Below are positions 60,672-64,000 of a DNA stretch of 64,000 bases, one piece after another; the stretch's first letter is position 1; each line of letters starts with the position of its first letter. The notes under the pieces were generated by a model. It searched no databases, was not told the DNA's origin, and saw only the letters and a program-made list of their open reading frames with translations. Origin of the DNA: Ananas comosus (taxonomy: Eukaryota > Streptophyta > Magnoliopsida > Poales > Bromeliaceae); the NCBI RefSeq assembly GCF_001540865.1, contig NC_033623.1, positions 16,380,301 to 16,444,300 on the forward strand. The letters run 5' to 3'. A program made the position numbers and the translations under genes.

Positions 60672-63600
60672 GCTGCTGCCAAGCTACGATCCCCGTGGGG
60701 CTCAAGAGCTTCGTCGACGTGCAATTCCACAGCGTCACGGACGCGATAAAAGGGTGGTGGAAACTGAAAGTTAACAACACGCTGCAGCCGTTGACGCCCT
60801 CCTCATCCGGTCACCAAAGAAAAGGAGCTCCAAGTATAGTTTTTGATCCGCCTGATTTCGAAAACACGACGCCGCTGTGCAGCAAGGTGTTCATCGCGGA
60901 GTATGAAAAATTCACGTTCTCAAAGAGCGATATGCTGTTCGGCGCTGCCTGGGACGACACGTCCCTGTCGATGGTGCTGGATTGGGCGATCGGGAACGAG
61001 TCGTGTGCGGAGGCGACGCGGAGGAACGCGTCTGACGACTATGCTTGCATCGACGAGAACAGCATCTGCTACGACCCGCCGGGTAGGGCGGGCTATCTCT
61101 GCAACTGCAGTGACGGCTATCAGGGCAACCCTTACGTCGCCGGTGGATGCCAGTGTGAGTTTAGTAACAGTAAAATGTTATATGCCTTATTAAGGTATAT
61201 ATATAGGAATATACGAATTAATACAATCAGAGTATATATCTTTATATTCCTAAGTTGTTTTTAATAATGAAACTTCCGAAACCATAAAATGTTTACAAAT
61301 TCTATAAAATAAATTTTTTATGCAATACTTTTATTTTCACCAATTTCTTAGACAATAAAAAGAGAAAAATGTAATGAACAATCTATTTAACAATGAATAA
61401 TGTATAAAATATTAAAATATATTGATAGATTCATACATTTTTTTAATATTTTTTTATAATTTTTCGGTTGATACCTATACGCTAGCGAATAATTTGGCCA
61501 ATTATTCGAACAACCAAAGAGTCTTAAACTATTAATAAATTTTGTAAAAAATTGGAGAAGTTTGTCACCACCTATATATTTTCAAGTTTTCTATCGACAA
61601 TAAGTTACATAAGAGAGCACTTACAACCATATTCAGCCTTTCGGAGTCGTGGAACACCTCTAGTTAAGTCAAGGTATCTATCTTCTCAGACATTGATGAA
61701 TGCGCGGATCGAGACAAAAACAACTGCACGTGGAAATGCACGAACAAGCCCGGGGAATACCGCTGCATTTGTCCACCGGGATACAGGGGAGACGGAACCA
61801 AGAACGGAAGTGGTTGCACCAAGGACGCCGCAACTACAGAGATTGGCCTAGGTACTCTGCTTTAATCCCCCGCTAACATTAGGGTTTATATGTTTCCCTG
61901 GTTCAAGTTAGAAATGATCACAATCTATGCGTGTTAGCAACAATTAATAGCACAAATAGGTTTGCTTTTATTGCCTGCCTTGTTTAGCTTTTGATTTTTC
62001 ACGTCGAAGTCGTAGACAACTTTGGTACAGAGTTTGACTTAAATAAAGGACTAGGACTGTAGATGCAACTGGAAAATGCATGGGCCAACACTGTAGAGAG
62101 AATTCAAAGATATAGGAAAGAGATCATTATTATTGTTTTTAGAGACACAGAAAAGTAGTATGCTTTTCGCTTCAATTATTATTTTTTTAAATAAATTTAC
62201 TAGAAAATATAAAATAACAGCTCTCAAACTCTTTTTCACCGGCGGCGCTAGGGACGGCAGGTATATCAGGGAGATTTTAATAAAGTAACTGTTTTATTCG
62301 GCCTTAACAACTTTGGTCGAACAATATTTTCTTAAAAGCTTCGATTAGATCAAGGATTCAGGGCCATAGAGCCTCTGATTCACTAGAAAAATGAAATGAT
62401 CTCCAACACTTAGATATATCAAACCACTCGTTCAAGTGAACAAGAGAAAAGAAGAGCCCGTTGGAATTTTGACATTAATTAATGAAACTTGTAACTTTTG
62501 TATTGTACACAGCGGTTGGGCTGTCGGCTATGGCTCTGATCTTCATTGGAAGCTTGTGGATATACTGGCTGCTGAAGAAGCTGAGGCTCGGAAGGCTCAA
62601 AAGGAAGCACTTCATGCAAAATGGAGGCCTACTATTGCAACAGCGAATCACATCTGCTCGCAGGGCCACCGCGAGGATCTTCACCATTGAAGAGCTCGAG
62701 AGAGCCACCAATGGCTTCAACAAGGACAGAGTGATCGGCCACGGCGGCTACGGCACGGTATACAAAGGAATTCTTCCTAACGACCAGATCATCGCCATTA
62801 AGAGATCAAAGCTGGTGGACGAATCCCAGATCGAATCGTTCATAAACGAGGTGGCCATTCTCTCTCAGATCAATCATAAAAACGTGGTTAAGCTACTGGG
62901 TTGCTGCTTAGAATCTCAAATCCCTCTCTTGGTTTACGAGTTCATCTCCAACGGCACGCTTTTTCACCATATTCATGAGAAATCCAATACAGTGATTCTG
63001 TGGGAGACCCGCCTACGAATCGCAACAGAGACGGCAGCAGCTCTTGCTTATCTCCATTCGAGGGCTTCTATACCCATCATTCATAGGGACGTTAAGTCAG
63101 CTAATATATTGTTAGACGAGAGCTACACTGCAAAGGTGGCGGATTTTGGGGCGTCGAGGCTGGTGCCTTACGACCGCACGCACGTAACGACGCTAGTGCA
63201 GGGGACGCTGGGTTATTTGGACCCCGAATACTTCTACACGAGCCAATTGACGGAAAGAAGCGACGTTTACAGTTTCGGAGTTGTGCTAGTGGAGCTGCTA
63301 ACGGCGGAGAAGCCGGTATCGTTTTGTCGGTCGGAGACGGAGAGGAATTTGGCCTCGCATTTTGTAATGCTGCTGGAAGGGAAGAGGCTGTGGGAGGTGA
63401 TGGACGGTCGGATGGTGGCGGAGGCGGGGGAAATGCAAATGCTATCGGTGGCTGATCTCGCGAGGAGATGCTTGAGCGTGAAGGGGGAGGAGAGGCCGAC
63501 GATGGAAGAGGCGGCAGTGGAGCTCCATGCGCTCCACAGGCTCATGAAGCAGCACCTAGCTTTGAGAAGCAGCTTGAAGGAAGGGGCGAGGCCTCTTGCT

Positions 63601-63684
63601 AAGCCTTTAACTATCAATGACAATGATACTATTGGCGAGGTTAGCGCGGAGATCCACCTTCTATCGTGCACGGATAGTCTGTGA

Positions 63685-64000
63685 GGGAGGATGATCGCGC
63701 ACGGTGAATACGATCAAAGATACTTGATGACAAATAAACATGTAATTTTTTGGATTATTAATCACCATCTTTAATTCTATCTGTACTTGAGGTGATTGGT
63801 TTTAAATGCGCTTTAGTTTGTAAGAAGCATACGCTTTCCTCGGTCATTTTGTTGTTGAGGCTTCACCGTACGAGTTAGGATTTGCCTATAGATGTACTGA
63901 ATTGAAGGCACACCAGCACAATCCTAACCTGATTTGAATAACTATTCATCTAATACCAGAGTTTCTTATAAGGGCTCGGCCGCTTAGATTGGATTCCCAT
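63685..64000. other. WAK-c 3' flank
   Basis: Short AT-rich flank. 63738-63765 repeats the AAACATGTAATTTTTTGG block seen at 46.55 and 58.19 kb. No gene. Confidence 0.5.

Larger units (their letters stand above)
58565..63684 (+). pseudogene. WAK-c: WAK-b tandem duplicate interrupted by a CACTA element
   Basis: Exon 1 is split into 58565-59000 and 60672-61154. Exons 2 (61690-61851) and 3 (62513-63684) keep intact frames, phases and GT/AG borders. The first part matches WAK-b up to GACACCTTCGTCAGCTTTG. About 95 bp of WAK-b-like coding sequence (the CVSFC to GACSGVG part) is absent at the N in 59001, and the frame resumes at the GCCQ-equivalent region after the transposon. Exon 2 encodes [15 protein letters not shown] and exon 3 a complete RD kinase (GHGGYGTVYKG, HRDVKSANIL, DFG) ending CTDSL. 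The exon 1 donor is CAGT before GTGAGT, changing the junction residue to Tyr. As drawn no full receptor can be made unless the transposon is spliced out; an independent transcript from the 3' part is possible. Confidence 0.8.

Overview
This is a nuclear segment of a plant genome, probably a monocot. The evidence is intron-containing genes, strongly GC-rich first exons beside AT-rich non-coding DNA, three wall-associated-kinase (WAK) type receptor genes, a plant LEA gene with an ABRE promoter, and many plant transposons (PIF/Harbinger, Mutator, CACTA, TRIM, copia LTR, LINE, tRNA-derived SINE). A bromeliad such as pineapple would fit, but that is a guess from general character. No bacterial, CRISPR, rRNA or genuine tRNA features were seen.

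Layout. (1) 0.6-10.9 kb is copy A of an old segmental duplication. It carries exon 1 of an At5g17165-like LEA gene on the minus strand, its promoter, and the leader of a plus-strand gene here called gene X. (2) 8.2-18.66 kb and 18.69-29.25 kb are two noisy readings of the same 10.5 kb, separated by exactly 25 N. I read this as an unmerged gap fill and not as biology. The right-hand reading has intact reading frames for gene X and a LINE fragment, so gene X is annotated there. (3) 30.6-33.4 kb holds a complete two-exon LEA gene (minus). (4) 31.65-40.6 kb is copy A' of the segmental duplication. At its right end the gene X leader is joined to an unrelated ORF, which is itself split by a MITE. 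(5) 42.1-63.7 kb is a WAK cluster: WAK-a (minus), WAK-b (plus) and WAK-c (plus). WAK-b and WAK-c are recent tandem copies, and WAK-c is broken by a CACTA element. (6) 45-53 kb, between WAK-a and WAK-b, is a transposon and microsatellite island with a copia LTR, (TA)230 and several foldback elements.

The duplicated segments act as natural controls. Many transposons present in one copy have a clean empty site in the other, so insertion limits and target-site duplications can be read directly. Functionally, the WAK genes encode predicted plasma-membrane receptors for the cell wall or defence, and the LEA gene a small stress protein with an ABA-type promoter. Gene X and the chimeric ORF at 40.6 kb are unidentified. 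Several assembly joins (N at 18665-18689, 49204-49536, 53506, 55809 and 59001) limit interpretation.
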